A stretch of DNA of 33,649 nt. Origin: an uncultured Pelagibacteraceae bacterium (GTDB taxonomy: Bacteria > Pseudomonadota > Alphaproteobacteria > Pelagibacterales > AG-422-B15). Shown here one piece after another: positions 1 to 11,170 of this stretch. The stretch's first letter is position 1; each line of letters starts with the position of its first letter. The position numbers and the translations under genes are program-made. A model generated the notes under the pieces. It searched no databases and was not told the origin of the DNA. It saw only the letters and a program-made list of their open reading frames with translations. The stretch is taken from NCBI GenBank assembly GCA_902523535.1, contig CABYZQ010000001.1:190001-223649 (forward strand). Reading direction: 5' to 3'.

Positions 1-583
<583 letters not shown>

Positions 584-709
584 ATTCTATGTACAAAAAA
601 CAAACTTATATGTCTTTTGCAATACTTAGATATTTTGAATTCTCAATAAAAATTTTATTAATTTAGTATTGATGTCACTTCACGATGTAAATGGAAAAGC
701 TTAAAACTT

Positions 710-785
710 TGGTGGAGCTGACCGGGATCGAACCGGTGACCCCCTGCTTGCAAAGCAGGTGCTCTCCCAGCTGAGCTACAGCCCC
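710..785 (-). tRNA. tRNA-Ala (anticodon TGC)
   Basis: The reverse complement folds as a complete cloverleaf: acceptor GGGGCTG pairs with CAGCTCC, the anticodon arm CCTGC-TTTGCAA-GCAGG gives anticodon TGC, and the T arm contains GGTTCGATCCC. The 3' CCA is encoded at 710-712. It lies in the 16S-23S spacer downstream of tRNA-Ile, the usual bacterial arrangement. Confidence 0.97.
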
Positions 786-801
786 TAGAGAAACCACGTC
801 A

Positions 802-879
<78 letters not shown>

Positions 880-906
880 AAACGTAGGCTTTATAGTTTT
901 AAACAA

Positions 907-929
907 TGAAAGAGAAACGAGGACGGTAA
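907..929 (-). repeat. 16S rRNA processing stem, 3' half
   Basis: This 23-nt segment downstream of the 16S 3' end is the reverse complement of 2574-2596 upstream of the 16S 5' end. There are 21 Watson-Crick pairs, one possible G-U pair and one mismatch. In the minus-strand precursor the two halves would pair and loop out the whole 16S, which is the normal RNase III substrate geometry. Confidence 0.85.
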
Positions 930-992
930 GCCACATATAATTACTAAGTTAAAAATTTCTTAAGTTCAAAAGAACTCAAAAAATGACTCTTA

Positions 993-2482
<1,490 letters not shown>

Positions 2483-2513
2483 AAACACGACGCACACAAA
2501 CTTATTGGCGGAG

Positions 2514-2535
2514 TTACATAATCTAAATTATGTAA
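2514..2535 (-). other. Leader hairpin just upstream of 16S
   Basis: TTACATAAT and ATTATGTAA form a perfect 9-bp stem with a 4-nt loop. It lies between the 16S 5' end and the processing stem in the precursor transcript, so it probably helps leader folding or 5' maturation. Confidence 0.65.
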
Positions 2536-2573
2536 TCCAAATAAAACGTGTACGATTATTCTGTACTGCGGAA

Positions 2574-2596
2574 TTACCGCCCACGTTTCTCTTTCA
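2574..2596 (-). repeat. 16S rRNA processing stem, 5' half
   Basis: Pairs with 907-929 (21 of 23 Watson-Crick pairs plus one G-U). See the 3' half. It lies about 92 nt upstream of the mature 16S 5' end. Confidence 0.85.
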
Positions 2597-2735
2597 ATTT
2601 ACTTTTCCAATAGCATAATCGCGCAGGCAGGTGTTACTTTTCCATTGGAAAAATAAAAAATGCCAAACTGATTATATTAAGACTAAAATAGTCATATGCC
2701 GCAGGTTCAGAGCATCACCGAACAAGGGTGAACGT

Positions 2736-2763
2736 TTTTTATTGTATTGAGCCAAAAAGTCAA
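2736..2763 (-). promoter_or_regulatory. Probable rRNA operon promoter
   Basis: On the minus strand a TTGACT -35 box (2758-2763) is followed after 16 bp by TAAAAA (2736-2741). This is the only TTGAC-like hexamer that I saw upstream of the 16S, and it sits about 250 bp from the gene, as expected for an rrn leader. The sequence behind the -35 is AT-rich and could serve as an UP element. The -10 is weak, so the exact boxes are uncertain. Confidence 0.55.
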
Positions 2764-2909
2764 GCATCAAACATAAAATTACCCAGAAAATAAGCACTTT
2801 TCAGTCTTATAGAATAACCAATAATATCAATGGGATAGAACGCATAAAATCATTTAGTCTCGTAAGATTAATATTAGTGATGTCATAAAATATAAATCCT
2901 TTATATGAA

Positions 2910-4181
2910 ATGATGAAAATGCATCTATTAAATAAAAAAATCTTGGTTTTTGTAACTGGACTGATTCTTATTGGCACGGTCGCTTATTATTTGGCAGTAT
3001 TTTTTAAAGACAATAATGATATTCAAAAACCACAAGAAGCAATTCAAATTCAGAACAATAATACTGAAAAAAAAGATAGTTTAGACTTATTCTATTCATT
3101 TCTCGAGTACTATGAACTTGAAGAAGGCGATACGTTTATTAGCACTCTCAAAAAAACTAACCTTGATGGTAAAGAAATTGACCAATTAATTATAGCTGCG
3201 GAAGATTTAATGGAGACAAACCAATTAAGGGTTGGAACGCGCATAGAGATAATTTCCGAACTTATAAAAGAAAAAAAAATTGTTAAAGAAGTTGTAATTT
3301 ACCCTGATAATGAAGAAAAAATATCAGTCTTAAGAATAGACGATAAATTTACAGTAAGTAAAGACGTAAAAACACTTTACTCAGAACTCGTATTTCATGA
3401 GGTTGACATAAATAAAAGTATCTATTCATCACTTAAAAATATAAACGTACCAGACAATATAATCATGTCATTTGTTCAACTTTTTAGTTTTGATATTGAT
3501 TTTCAACGAGATATCAGGAACAAAAATCAAATAAAAATTCTATTTGAACAGTTTAAAGATAAAGATGATGACTTAATCAAAACTGGATCCATCTTTTTTG
3601 CAGAGATTGTTCTGACCAAAGATAGTTACGAGCTGTACAAATTTGAAAATAATAATTTTATTGAATATTTTAATAGTGACGGCAAAAGTGCTACAAAAGC
3701 TCTAATGAAAACTCCAATAAATGGCGCAAGATTATCATCAGCATACGGTATGAGGAAGCACCCTATCCTAGGATATAATAAAAAGCACATGGGCGTTGAC
3801 TTTGCTGCCCCCACAGGTACTCCAATCATGGCTGCTGGTACCGGGCATATTGAATACATTGGCACCAACGGTGGTGCTGGAAAATATATTCGGATTAAAC
3901 ACTTGAATGGTTATAAAACCAGTTATTCTCATCTGAGTAGTTATGCTTCCGGCATGCAAAAGAATGTTCGAGTCAAACAAGGGCAAACTATAGGTTATGT
4001 AGGAAGTACCGGATTATCAACGGGTCCGCATCTTCATTACGAAGTTATATTTAATGGCGAAAAAATTAATCCCATGAAGATGAAGCTTCCATCAGGAAAG
4101 AAATTAAAAGGGGCAAGTTTGAATAATTTTCTGACAGAAAGAGACAGGATAAATAGCGAGATTTCAAAAATTAAGAATTAG
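2910..4181 (+). CDS. M23 family metallopeptidase, membrane-anchored (cell-wall hydrolase)
   Basis: The 423-residue protein has one N-terminal hydrophobic helix (about residues 9-32), so it is probably inner-membrane anchored with a periplasmic body. Residues of about 60-115 look like the LysM/OapA-like or Csd3-type domain that precedes many M23 peptidases. The C-terminal M23 (LytM) domain starts near 275 (RLSSAYGMRKHP) and carries both zinc motifs: H293-x3-D297 (HMGVD) and H374-L-H376. With an intact metal site it should be an active endopeptidase cleaving peptidoglycan cross-links, used in growth or division. ATG codons at 2910, 2913 and 2919 are all possible starts and none has a clear ribosome binding site. 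Its last 11 nt overlap the convergent DUF4167 gene. It is transcribed away from the rRNA operon. Confidence 0.92.
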   Translation: MMKMHLLNKKILVFVTGLILIGTVAYYLAVFFKDNNDIQKPQEAIQIQNNNTEKKDSLDLFYSFLEYYELEEGDTFISTLKKTNLDGKEIDQLIIAAEDLMETNQLRVGTRIEIISELIKEKKIVKEVVIYPDNEEKISVLRIDDKFTVSKDVKTLYSELVFHEVDINKSIYSSLKNINVPDNIIMSFVQLFSFDIDFQRDIRNKNQIKILFEQFKDKDDDLIKTGSIFFAEIVLTKDSYELYKFENNNFIEYFNSDGKSATKALMKTPINGARLSSAYGMRKHPILGYNKKHMGVDFAAPTGTPIMAAGTGHIEYIGTNGGAGKYIRIKHLNGYKTSYSHLSSYASGMQKNVRVKQGQTIGYVGSTGLSTGPHLHYEVIFNGEKINPMKMKLPSGKKLKGASLNNFLTERDRINSEISKIKN

Positions 4182-4512
4182 CTTCTTCTATTGCTTTAGC
4201 AGGATCCAAAGTTTCTATAGGCACAGTTTTCTCTTCTACAGCCTCAGTTTTTATAGTTTTTGTTTCTTCAATACTATTGTTTCTATCTTGTCGATCATTT
4301 ATTAAACGGCTGTAGTGCTCTGCATGCTGTAAATAATTTTCTGCACCAATATGATCTCCTGAAGCAGCTGCATCTTTTGCTAGGACTTTATATTTTTCAA
4401 GTACTGTAGATAGATTGCCTCTAACACGAGTAGAGCTGTTGCCATTAACAAAACTATCACCTGAATGTCTATTGTTTGACCTTTTAAAAGGTCTCGTTCT
4501 TCTATTTTTCAC
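4171..4512 (-). CDS. DUF4167 domain protein
   Basis: This 113-residue protein starts with a very basic segment (MKNRRTRPFKRSNNR), followed by the core RVRGNLSTVLEKYKVLAKDA...ENYLQHAEHYSRLI that defines DUF4167, and ends in an acidic Glu-rich tail. The family is essentially alphaproteobacterial and nearly always lies next to prmC and prfA, as here. The core resembles a helical hairpin, and the basic N-terminus suggests nucleic-acid or ribosome contact. That is inference; no biochemical function is known to me. It is last in the lysC-ispG-prfA-prmC run, about 97 bp after prmC, and may also have its own promoter. The stop overlaps the M23 gene tail to tail. Confidence 0.88.
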   Translation of the reverse strand: MKNRRTRPFKRSNNRHSGDSFVNGNSSTRVRGNLSTVLEKYKVLAKDAAASGDHIGAENYLQHAEHYSRLINDRQDRNNSIEETKTIKTEAVEEKTVPIETLDPAKAIEEANS

Positions 4513-4549
4513 TTTGAAATTTTATTTCCTAAATATATTTGGAAAGTAT

Positions 4550-4570
4550 TAATTCTTTTTCTAAGAATTA
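4550..4570 (-). other. Hairpin between prmC and the DUF4167 gene
   Basis: TAATTCTT and AAGAATTA form a perfect 8-bp stem around a 5-nt loop in the 97-bp spacer. No T-run follows on the minus strand, so an intrinsic terminator is unlikely. A 5' UTR structure or an mRNA processing site before the DUF4167 gene is possible. Confidence 0.45.
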
Positions 4571-4609
4571 TGTAAAGTAGTGTTTACTATAAAATAATCA
4601 AGTTTTAAT

Positions 4610-5437
4610 TTAACTTCTTTCAGCAATAATACATCTAGGAATGTTTGAAATATCTTTTTTTATTGAAACAACATTAAAGTTGTTATTTTTCAATATCTTA
4701 ACTACTCCATCTGGCTGATTTATTCCTACTTCTAAGAATAGAAACTGTTTTCTCTTCAGGTGTTTAGAAAAATTTTCAATAATCTTTCTGTAAAAATAAA
4801 GTCCTTTTTCATCTGCAAATAAAGCCTTTGATGGTTCATAATTCCTTACTTCTTTCATTATATCTTTTTTTTCTTCAAATGGGATGTATGGTGGGTTACT
4901 GATAATAATATCGAATGAACTGGTATCATAGTTAGAAAAATCTCTTTCTAAAAATTTTAGCCTATCTTTATTTAATAAAAATTCCTTATTTTTTTCTGAA
5001 ACTTTGATAGCTTCTTTATCAATTTCTACACCTGTCCCTGAGCTTAACAAATACTCATTTAGTAGAGATATGATCAAGCAGCCAGACCCCGATCCAAGGT
5101 CTAAAAAATTATAAGTTTTTGTTAAATCTGGAAAATATTCAATGACTGATTCAATTAATAATTCACTATCTGATCTTGGAATAAGAACAGACTGATCGAC
5201 ATAAAAATCATTTTTCCAAAATGATTTTATATTCATTAAATAAGCAATTGGTTCTGAATTTTTTCTTCTATTAATTAGTTGTTCAAAGTTTTTTAAATCT
5301 TTATCACCTATTTTTTTGCTATGAGTTAAATTTAGCTTTTCATTACTGAAGCCAAGTACATGAGATAAAAGTAACTTTTTCTCAAAGACTGAGATAGAAT
5401 ACCCATCAGAATATAGAATTTCACCAATTGTTGTCAT
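4610..5437 (-). CDS. prmC: PrmC, release factor N5-glutamine methyltransferase
   Basis: PrmC (HemK) uses S-adenosylmethionine to methylate the Gln of the GGQ motif of release factors, raising termination efficiency. The 275-residue protein has the helical N-terminal domain, a SAM-binding DLGSGSGC motif (113-120) and the catalytic NPPY motif (181-184) that holds the target glutamine. Its length is normal. It starts one base after the stop of prfA, the gene of its substrate, so the two are almost certainly co-transcribed. The identification does not rest on context alone. Confidence 0.96.
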   Translation of the reverse strand: MTTIGEILYSDGYSISVFEKKLLLSHVLGFSNEKLNLTHSKKIGDKDLKNFEQLINRRKNSEPIAYLMNIKSFWKNDFYVDQSVLIPRSDSELLIESVIEYFPDLTKTYNFLDLGSGSGCLIISLLNEYLLSSGTGVEIDKEAIKVSEKNKEFLLNKDRLKFLERDFSNYDTSSFDIIISNPPYIPFEEKKDIMKEVRNYEPSKALFADEKGLYFYRKIIENFSKHLKRKQFLFLEVGINQPDGVVKILKNNNFNVVSIKKDISNIPRCIIAERS

Positions 5438-5438
5438 T

Positions 5439-6488
5439 TTAATTGCTCTGATCAGCTATAATTAAATTTGAGATAACTTCCTCAAGTCCGGATGCATTCA
5501 AAATTTGCTCAAGTTTATACAATGTTAAATTAATTCTGTGATCTGTAACTCTTCCTTGTGGAAAGTTGTAAGTCCTAATTCTTTCTGATCTGTCGCCTGA
5601 ACCAATCTGAGATTTTCTTTTATCAGAAATCTCATCTTCTTGCTTTTTTCTCTCATGATCATAAAGTCTCGTTTTTAAGACAAGCATAGCTTTTGCTTTA
5701 TTTTTGTGTTGTGATTTTTCATCCTGTTGTTGTACAACAATTCCTGATGGCATATGAGTAATTCTGACTGCACTATCAGTAGTATTTACATGTTGCCCCC
5801 CAGCGCCACTTGAGCGAAATACGTCAACTCTTATATCTTTTTCGTCAATTTGAATGTCAACATCCTCAGCTTCAGGTAACACTACAACACTGGCTGCAGA
5901 TGTATGAACTCTTCCTTGAGACTCAGTTTCAGGAACTCTTTGAACCCTATGAACACCTGATTCAAACTTTAGTTTTGAATAGACACTCTGCCCTGATATT
6001 TTGGCTATAACCTCTTTCATGCCTCCTTTTTCAGAATCAGAAATAGACAGATATTCAACTTTCCAATTTTGATCCTCTGCATATCGCTGGTACATGCGCA
6101 ATAATTCATTTGCAAATAACGCTGCTTCATCACCACCTGTTCCGGCTCTAATTTCGAGAATGACATCTTTTTGGTCTAATGGATCTTTCGGTATCAATAG
6201 CTGCTTTAAGGATTCTTCAGAAGATTGCAGATTTATTTTTAAGTTGCTAATCTCAGATTTTGCAATTTCTATTAGGTCACTATCATTTCCATCCAAAACT
6301 GCATTCAAATCTTCATGTTCTTTGAGAAGAGATAAATAAATATTTATTTGTTCAGCTAAAGGCTTAATTTCTGCATATTCCTTTGAAATAGAAACATATT
6401 TTTCTTTATCATTGACTGCTGTGGTTAACTCTTGTTCTAAAGAATTAAATTTATTTAATATTTTATCTAATTCGTCTCGCTTAATCAT
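5439..6488 (-). CDS. prfA: Peptide chain release factor 1
   Basis: RF1 reads UAA and UAG in the ribosomal A site and triggers peptide release. The 349-residue protein has the N-terminal helical domain, the RVPxTE region with the codon-reading PxT tripeptide (P186-E-T188), and the catalytic GGQ (230-232) in SGAGGQHVN. The adjacent prmC would methylate that Gln. The start lies inside the end of ispG (8-nt overlap), with no Shine-Dalgarno sequence visible, so translation may be coupled. In many relatives ptsP sits between lysC and prfA; here ispG occupies that place. Confidence 0.97.
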   Translation of the reverse strand: MIKRDELDKILNKFNSLEQELTTAVNDKEKYVSISKEYAEIKPLAEQINIYLSLLKEHEDLNAVLDGNDSDLIEIAKSEISNLKINLQSSEESLKQLLIPKDPLDQKDVILEIRAGTGGDEAALFANELLRMYQRYAEDQNWKVEYLSISDSEKGGMKEVIAKISGQSVYSKLKFESGVHRVQRVPETESQGRVHTSAASVVVLPEAEDVDIQIDEKDIRVDVFRSSGAGGQHVNTTDSAVRITHMPSGIVVQQQDEKSQHKNKAKAMLVLKTRLYDHERKKQEDEISDKRKSQIGSGDRSERIRTYNFPQGRVTDHRINLTLYKLEQILNASGLEEVISNLIIADQSN

Positions 6489-7572
6489 TTATTGTTCTAA
6501 CTTTTTGCTCTACAAGCTCAACTACATGATCAACAATTTCAGGATTGGTAATTTTATGGTCCGCTACACCTGACAAATAAATCATATTATTACCCTTTCC
6601 TCCTCCAGTAAGGCCGATGTCACTTTTGAGAGCTTCTCCGGGACCATTAACAACACATCCAATGATTGAAAGTGTGAGAGGTGTTTTTATATGAGCAAGT
6701 CTTTGTTCTAATTTTTTTACTGTTTCAATAACTGGAAAAGCCTGTCTAGCACAAGAAGGGCAAGAGATAATTTTAATTCCTCTTGAACCTAAATATAAGC
6801 TTTTTAATATTTCATAACCAACTTTAATTTCTTCTACTGGATCGGCGGTAAGTGATACTCTTATAGTATCTCCTATGCCCTTTGATAAAAGAGTACCAAT
6901 GCTTATTGAGGATTTAATTGACCCAGATAAGTATGTACCTGCCTCTGTAAGACCAACATGAAATGGATAATCACATAATTGAGCAAGCTTTTCATATGAC
7001 TCAATTGTTATAAATACATCTGATGCTTTAACACTAATCTTGAAGTTTTCAAAATTATTATCTTCCAATAACTTTATATTTTCTAACGCACTTTCAACCA
7101 ACGCATCAGAACATGGCTCTTTGTATTTTATTAATATTTTTTCATCTATTGATCCTGCATTAACTCCTACTCTCATGCTAATATTGTTTTGCTTTGCAGC
7201 CTCAATTACTTCGATGATTTTTTCTTTCCCAATGTTTCCGGGATTAACTCTTAAACAGGCTGCACCAGCTTCTGCCGCTTCAATGGCACGTTTATAATGA
7301 AAGTGTATATCGGCAACAATTGGAACACTTGATTGATTTACTACCTCTTTGAGAGATTCTGTAGACTCTTTATCTGGACATGAAACCCTGACAATATCAG
7401 CGCCCTCTTCAACTAACGAATTTATTTGAGAGACTGTAGCATCAATATCTGTAGTTAAAGTATTGGTCATTGACTGAACAGTGATTTTTGCGTCGCCACC
7501 AACTTTTACATTGCCAACATTAATCATTTTAGTCTTACGTCGTACTATAGCATGTTTAAATTCTTCACTCAC
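6481..7572 (-). CDS. ispG: IspG (GcpE), HMB-PP synthase of the MEP pathway
   Basis: IspG reductively converts methylerythritol cyclodiphosphate to HMBPP using a [4Fe-4S] cluster, the penultimate step of MEP isoprenoid synthesis. The 363-residue protein has the TIM-barrel N-terminal part ([21 protein letters not shown]) and the C-terminal cluster domain with C271, C274 (CPSC) and C306 plus the nearby Glu313 ([10 protein letters not shown]). This is the short bacterial form without the plant insert. The start is GTG at 7572, chosen because AAGG precedes it at suitable spacing. It follows lysC by 31 bp and overlaps prfA by 8 bp, so it belongs to the lysC operon. Confidence 0.97.
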   Translation of the reverse strand: MSEEFKHAIVRRKTKMINVGNVKVGGDAKITVQSMTNTLTTDIDATVSQINSLVEEGADIVRVSCPDKESTESLKEVVNQSSVPIVADIHFHYKRAIEAAEAGAACLRVNPGNIGKEKIIEVIEAAKQNNISMRVGVNAGSIDEKILIKYKEPCSDALVESALENIKLLEDNNFENFKISVKASDVFITIESYEKLAQLCDYPFHVGLTEAGTYLSGSIKSSISIGTLLSKGIGDTIRVSLTADPVEEIKVGYEILKSLYLGSRGIKIISCPSCARQAFPVIETVKKLEQRLAHIKTPLTLSIIGCVVNGPGEALKSDIGLTGGGKGNNMIYLSGVADHKITNPEIVDHVVELVEQKVRTIND

Positions 7573-7603
7573 GATGAAACCTTATTAACAACTTTAAATT
7601 ATA

Positions 7604-8821
7604 TTATATTTTATCTAGATTAAATACACTGTGTAGCGCATTTACAGCTGACTCTGTTTTATTTCTATCAATTAGGACGCTAATTTTAATTTCAGAAGTA
7701 GATATAACCTCAATATTAATATTATTATTAGAAAGGCAATCAAACATTTTTGCTGCTATTCCTGGCTGATTTCTCATACCTGAACCAATTATTGAAACTT
7801 TTGATAAGTTTTGCTCATCCAGTACTTTTGAATAAACTATTCTCTTTTTGAGCTCCTCAAGTACGCCAAGTGACTTCTTTAAATCAGTCATCGGGACTGT
7901 AAAGGTTATATTAGTCATTTTTCTCTCAATAAAATTATTTTGAACAATCATATCTACATTTACTGATGAACTAGCTAATTCTTTGAATATTTCTGCTGCA
8001 ACTCCAGGCTTATCCTCAACATCAATAATAGTTATTTTTGCCTCATCTTTAGAATAAGCAACGCCTGTAACTGCACGAGTTTCATTCGATACATCATTTG
8101 AAATTTGTGTACCTTCGTCAGAAGGATTAAATGTTGATCTTACATTAACATTCACATCATGATTCATTGCGGATTCTACAGATGTAGTCTGAAGGACTTT
8201 AGCGCCTTGTGAGGCCATTTCGATCATCTCTTCATAAGAAATTTTATCAAGTCTTCTTACTTTATCTGTCATTTTAGGATCAGAAGTGTAAACACCGTCT
8301 ACATCAGTATAGATATCACACCTTTCCGCAGCAACTGCCGCGGCTAAAAAGACAGCTGTATTGTCTGATCCACCTCGGCCAATAGTTGTTATTCTTTCTT
8401 CTGAAGATATTCCTTGAAAACCTGCAACCACTGCAACTTTTTTCTCTTTGAAATCGTTGACAATGCCATCTGGGACTATTTTATCAATAAAGGCATTTCG
8501 ATGTTGGCCTCTTGTAATAATGGGTATTTGCCATCCTAACCAGGATCTTGCTGGTACGTTTAGTTTCTTGAGAGCCAATGACATAAGGCCAGCTGTAATT
8601 TGCTCACCGGATGAAACAACCAGGTCATATTCACTATCATCATTAAAGTCGATACTATTTACATGGTCGATTAAACTGTTTGTAGTTCCAGACATCGCTG
8701 ATACGACTACGACAATGTTATTGTTTTTATCATATTCAGATTTAACAATTTTTGCTGCAGACTCTATTAATTTTGTTGTAGCAACAGAGGTACCGCCAAA
8801 TTTTAAAACAAGTGTGGACAT
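7604..8821 (-). CDS. lysC: Aspartate kinase
   Basis: The enzyme phosphorylates aspartate, the first step towards lysine/diaminopimelate, threonine and methionine. The 405-residue protein begins with the kinase signature KFGGTSV, continues with the amino-acid kinase fold (GRGGSDNTA and YTDVDGVYTSDP segments) and ends in two ACT domains (about 265-405) that normally bind lysine and threonine for feedback control. It is first in the lysC-ispG-prfA-prmC-DUF4167 run and diverges from ubiG across 105 bp. Divergence from ubiG is a common alphaproteobacterial arrangement. Confidence 0.97.
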   Translation of the reverse strand: MSTLVLKFGGTSVATTKLIESAAKIVKSEYDKNNNIVVVVSAMSGTTNSLIDHVNSIDFNDDSEYDLVVSSGEQITAGLMSLALKKLNVPARSWLGWQIPIITRGQHRNAFIDKIVPDGIVNDFKEKKVAVVAGFQGISSEERITTIGRGGSDNTAVFLAAAVAAERCDIYTDVDGVYTSDPKMTDKVRRLDKISYEEMIEMASQGAKVLQTTSVESAMNHDVNVNVRSTFNPSDEGTQISNDVSNETRAVTGVAYSKDEAKITIIDVEDKPGVAAEIFKELASSSVNVDMIVQNNFIERKMTNITFTVPMTDLKKSLGVLEELKKRIVYSKVLDEQNLSKVSIIGSGMRNQPGIAAKMFDCLSNNNINIEVISTSEIKISVLIDRNKTESAVNALHSVFNLDKI

Positions 8822-8926
8822 TTTCTATATCGTAACTAAATAGTTTATCGTGATATTTTAAAGAATTAAAAATAAGAAGTACTGTATAACCTCAGTTAAA
8901 TCAAGTACTACTTAAGACATTGTATT
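8822..8926. promoter_or_regulatory. Divergent promoter region lysC/ubiG
   Basis: This 105-bp AT-rich gap must contain promoters for both genes. Two copies of AAGTACT (8877-8883 and 8903-8909) lie 26 bp apart, each containing the palindrome AGTACT. This could be a paired operator, but two 7-mers in an AT-rich region may be chance. No clear -35/-10 pair was found and neither gene has a strong Shine-Dalgarno sequence. Confidence 0.35.
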
Positions 8927-9658
8927 ATGGATATAAATTCAATTGATAAGACTGAAATTGAGAAATTCAGAAGTCTCTCAAAAGAGTGGTGGAAGCACGA
9001 TGGTAAATTCAAAACTTTACACAAATTTAACCCTGTTCGTCTCTCTTATATAATTCAAACTATAAAAGATCATTTTTCAATAAATTCAGAAAAAGATAAA
9101 CCACTTAAAGATTTATCAATTTTGGATATAGGCTGTGGTGGTGGATTAATGTGCGAACCACTAGCCAGACTAGGTGCCAAGGTAACTGGAATTGATGCAT
9201 TAGAAAAAAACTGTCTTACAGCAAAAATTCATGCTGAAGAGAGTGGATTAGACATTAACTATATTATGAGTACTGTTGAAGAGCTACCCAAAAAAAATCA
9301 ATATGATGTAATATTAAATTTAGAAGTTATTGAACATGTCAATAATCCGAAAGAATTTATTAATCAAAGTTGCAATCTGGTGAACAATAATGGATTAATG
9401 TTTATTGCAACAATTAATAAAACATTATTTTCTCTGGTGTTCGCTAAATTTACAGCTGAATATATATTAGGATTTCTTCCGAAGGGCACTCATAATTGGA
9501 ATAAGTTCTTAACACCCGAAGAAATTTATTCTTTCCTTATTCAAAACAAATTTGATGTTATTGGAAGTGCGGGAGTTAATTATAATCCTTTAGGCGATAC
9601 ATGGTACAAGTCTCAAAATATGAACGCTAATTATATGGTAGCTGGTAAAAAAATTTAA
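8927..9658 (+). CDS. ubiG: UbiG, ubiquinone O-methyltransferase
   Basis: UbiG performs the two SAM-dependent O-methylations of ubiquinone synthesis. The 243-residue protein has the family N-terminus (EIEKFRSLSKEWW), SAM motif I DIGCGGG (67-73), and the C-terminal segment with GTHNWNKFLTPEE that is typical of UbiG. It is a soluble or peripheral inner-membrane enzyme. No ribosome binding site precedes the ATG. Its stop overlaps that of the convergent DUF1178 gene within a shared TTAA, so both genes end in the same four bases. Confidence 0.95.
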   Translation: MDINSIDKTEIEKFRSLSKEWWKHDGKFKTLHKFNPVRLSYIIQTIKDHFSINSEKDKPLKDLSILDIGCGGGLMCEPLARLGAKVTGIDALEKNCLTAKIHAEESGLDINYIMSTVEELPKKNQYDVILNLEVIEHVNNPKEFINQSCNLVNNNGLMFIATINKTLFSLVFAKFTAEYILGFLPKGTHNWNKFLTPEEIYSFLIQNKFDVIGSAGVNYNPLGDTWYKSQNMNANYMVAGKKI

Positions 9659-10071
9659 TTCTCCTCTTCAACCCAAGGTATCGATGCGACTTCAATACCC
9701 TCATCATTTAGCTCTACAACATCTTCTTTAGTAGCCTTGCCGTAAATAGGTTTTTTGTCTTTCTTACCATAGTGTATTTTCCTTGCTTCATAAGCAAAAT
9801 TATCTCCTACATAATCGCAATTTTTTTCAATGAATTTTTTTACATCCTTAATTTTATTTTTTAATTCTCGCAGAACCTTTTCTGATGACTTATCCTTACC
9901 CTTATTGACAGATACATTCGGCTTAGAAAGTGTTTTTTCTATATTAGAGGAATTACAAATTACACACTCAACTAATTTTTGTTTAATCTGAGTGTCGCAG
10001 GATTTTGAATTAGAAAACCACCCTTCAAATTCAGAAGAACAATCTTTGCACATTAAATTAAATACGATCAT
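9655..10071 (-). CDS. DUF1178 family zinc-ribbon protein
   Basis: The 138-residue protein has an N-terminal zinc-ribbon-like part: MIVFNLMCKDCSSEFEGWF, with one CxxC pair near residues 8-11 and a second (CVIC) near 36-39. The C-terminal half ends in the conserved YGKATKEDVVELNDEGIEVASIPW of DUF1178. Function unknown. The middle is Lys-rich and probably flexible. It ends the serine hydrolase-grxC-nitrilase run, starting 13 bp after the nitrilase stop. The nitrilase-DUF1178 pairing is widespread in Alphaproteobacteria. A role linked to glutathione or thiol metabolism is only guilt by association. Confidence 0.88.
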   Translation of the reverse strand: MIVFNLMCKDCSSEFEGWFSNSKSCDTQIKQKLVECVICNSSNIEKTLSKPNVSVNKGKDKSSEKVLRELKNKIKDVKKFIEKNCDYVGDNFAYEARKIHYGKKDKKPIYGKATKEDVVELNDEGIEVASIPWVEEEN

Positions 10072-10084
10072 GCATAATATATTG

Positions 10085-10912
10085 TTACGAAATAGTCCTT
10101 TTCAATAGTTTTGATTGGTAAGTTGGCATATTTTTTCTAATATTATCAACTTCATCCATATTAATTTTACAGGTAATTATTCCAGTTCCACTCATTTTTT
10201 CTTTTAAGATTTTGCCGTATGGCGAGACTATGAGGCTATGACCATATGTTTTTCTTTTAGGAGTATTTTGACCACATTGAGCAGGTGCGAATACATAACA
10301 TCCGCTTTCGATAGCTCGTGCTTTTAATAATGTGTGCCAGTGAGCTTTTCCAGTAGTAACTGTGAATGCGGAAGGAATTGAAATTATTTTAGCGCCTACA
10401 GCGACTTGACTTCTATACAATTCTGGAAACCTCATATCATAGCAAATTGAGAGCCCCACTTTGCCCCACGGTGTCTGACCTATCTTTACTTTTTTCCCAG
10501 CAGTAAAAATAGAAGACTCCTTATAAAATTCTTTAGAGGAGATGATAGCATCGAACATATGAATCTTGTCATATTTTGAAATTATTACACCTTTATTGCT
10601 GATTAAGTAAGATCGATTGAAAAGACTTTCATTTTTATCTTTCACAATGATAGATCCTAAAACAACCCAAACAGAATTGTTCTTTGCAAATTCTTTTATT
10701 TTTTTCAAAAATGGATCATTTTTTTCAGGATAAGTTTCTTTCAGTAAATGCTTTTGATTTAAAGAAACAATATTAGTGATTTCGGGTGTTAAAATTAAAT
10801 TTGCATTAAGCTTTACAGCTCTTGTTAAATATTTGAGTGTTTGATCTAGATTTTTTTTTACTGATTGGCCTGAATTTAATTGGACACAGGCTACTTTGAA
10901 TCTTTTACCCAT
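10085..10912 (-). CDS. Nitrilase-superfamily amidase, Nit1/YbeM-like (probable deaminated glutathione amidase)
   Basis: This is a carbon-nitrogen hydrolase of 275 residues with the Glu-Lys-Cys triad: E44 (LTPE), K116 (KYDKIHMFD) and C157 (GLSICYDMRFPELYR). The KIHMFD and ICYDMRFPEL forms match the Nit1 branch, which hydrolyses deaminated glutathione, a side product of transaminases. This substrate assignment follows from the family and is reasonable but unproven here. Its start overlaps the end of grxC by 8 bp, indicating tight co-translation, and the glutaredoxin neighbour fits a glutathione theme. Confidence 0.88.
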   Translation of the reverse strand: MGKRFKVACVQLNSGQSVKKNLDQTLKYLTRAVKLNANLILTPEITNIVSLNQKHLLKETYPEKNDPFLKKIKEFAKNNSVWVVLGSIIVKDKNESLFNRSYLISNKGVIISKYDKIHMFDAIISSKEFYKESSIFTAGKKVKIGQTPWGKVGLSICYDMRFPELYRSQVAVGAKIISIPSAFTVTTGKAHWHTLLKARAIESGCYVFAPAQCGQNTPKRKTYGHSLIVSPYGKILKEKMSGTGIITCKINMDEVDNIRKNMPTYQSKLLKRTIS

Positions 10913-11165
10913 CTAAAATACTGTCAAGCTTACCACTTACGTCAAGTTTTTTTAATTCTTCAAATCCACCGATATGCAGGTTTTTAAAAAAAATTTGCGG
11001 AACAGTTCTTTTTCCATTAGCTCTCTCTAACATAATGTCTCTTTGGGAGGGGTCGTCTTGAATGTTAATTTCCTGATACTTTATTTGTTTTTGATCAAGG
11101 AGTTTTTTAGCTAAGTCACAATATCCACAATTGTACGATGAATAAATAATTATTTGGTCACTCAT
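10905..11165 (-). CDS. grxC: Glutaredoxin 3 (GrxC type)
   Basis: This small 86-residue thioredoxin-fold protein has the dithiol active site C13-G-Y-C16, the cis-proline segment TVPQIF and the glutathione-binding GG in IGGFEEL. It reduces disulfides and glutathione adducts. The common motif in this family is CPYC; the Pro-to-Gly change gives CGYC, seen in some dithiol glutaredoxins, and may alter redox potential. It is not the monothiol CGFS type that partners BolA. It starts 5 bp after the upstream serine hydrolase and overlaps the nitrilase gene. Confidence 0.94.
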   Translation of the reverse strand: MSDQIIIYSSYNCGYCDLAKKLLDQKQIKYQEINIQDDPSQRDIMLERANGKRTVPQIFFKNLHIGGFEELKKLDVSGKLDSILDG

Positions 11166-11170
11166 AAAAA

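Larger units (their letters stand above)
2483..2735 (-). promoter_or_regulatory. rRNA operon leader region
   Basis: This stretch lies between the likely rrn promoter and the 16S 5' end and has no convincing gene. It is rich in potential RNA structure: a 9-bp hairpin at 2514-2535, GCGG-AATTA-CCGC around 2568-2580, the upstream half of the 16S processing stem (2574-2596), TTTTCCA/TGGAAAA elements near 2605-2655, and a small TCACC/GGTGA hairpin at 2715-2731. I could not confidently place boxA or boxB antitermination elements. Confidence 0.7.

Noticed and set aside
8877-8909. AAGTACT direct repeats as a defined operator
   Set aside because: Two 7-mers in an AT-rich gap can occur by chance; kept only as a weak note in the feature list.
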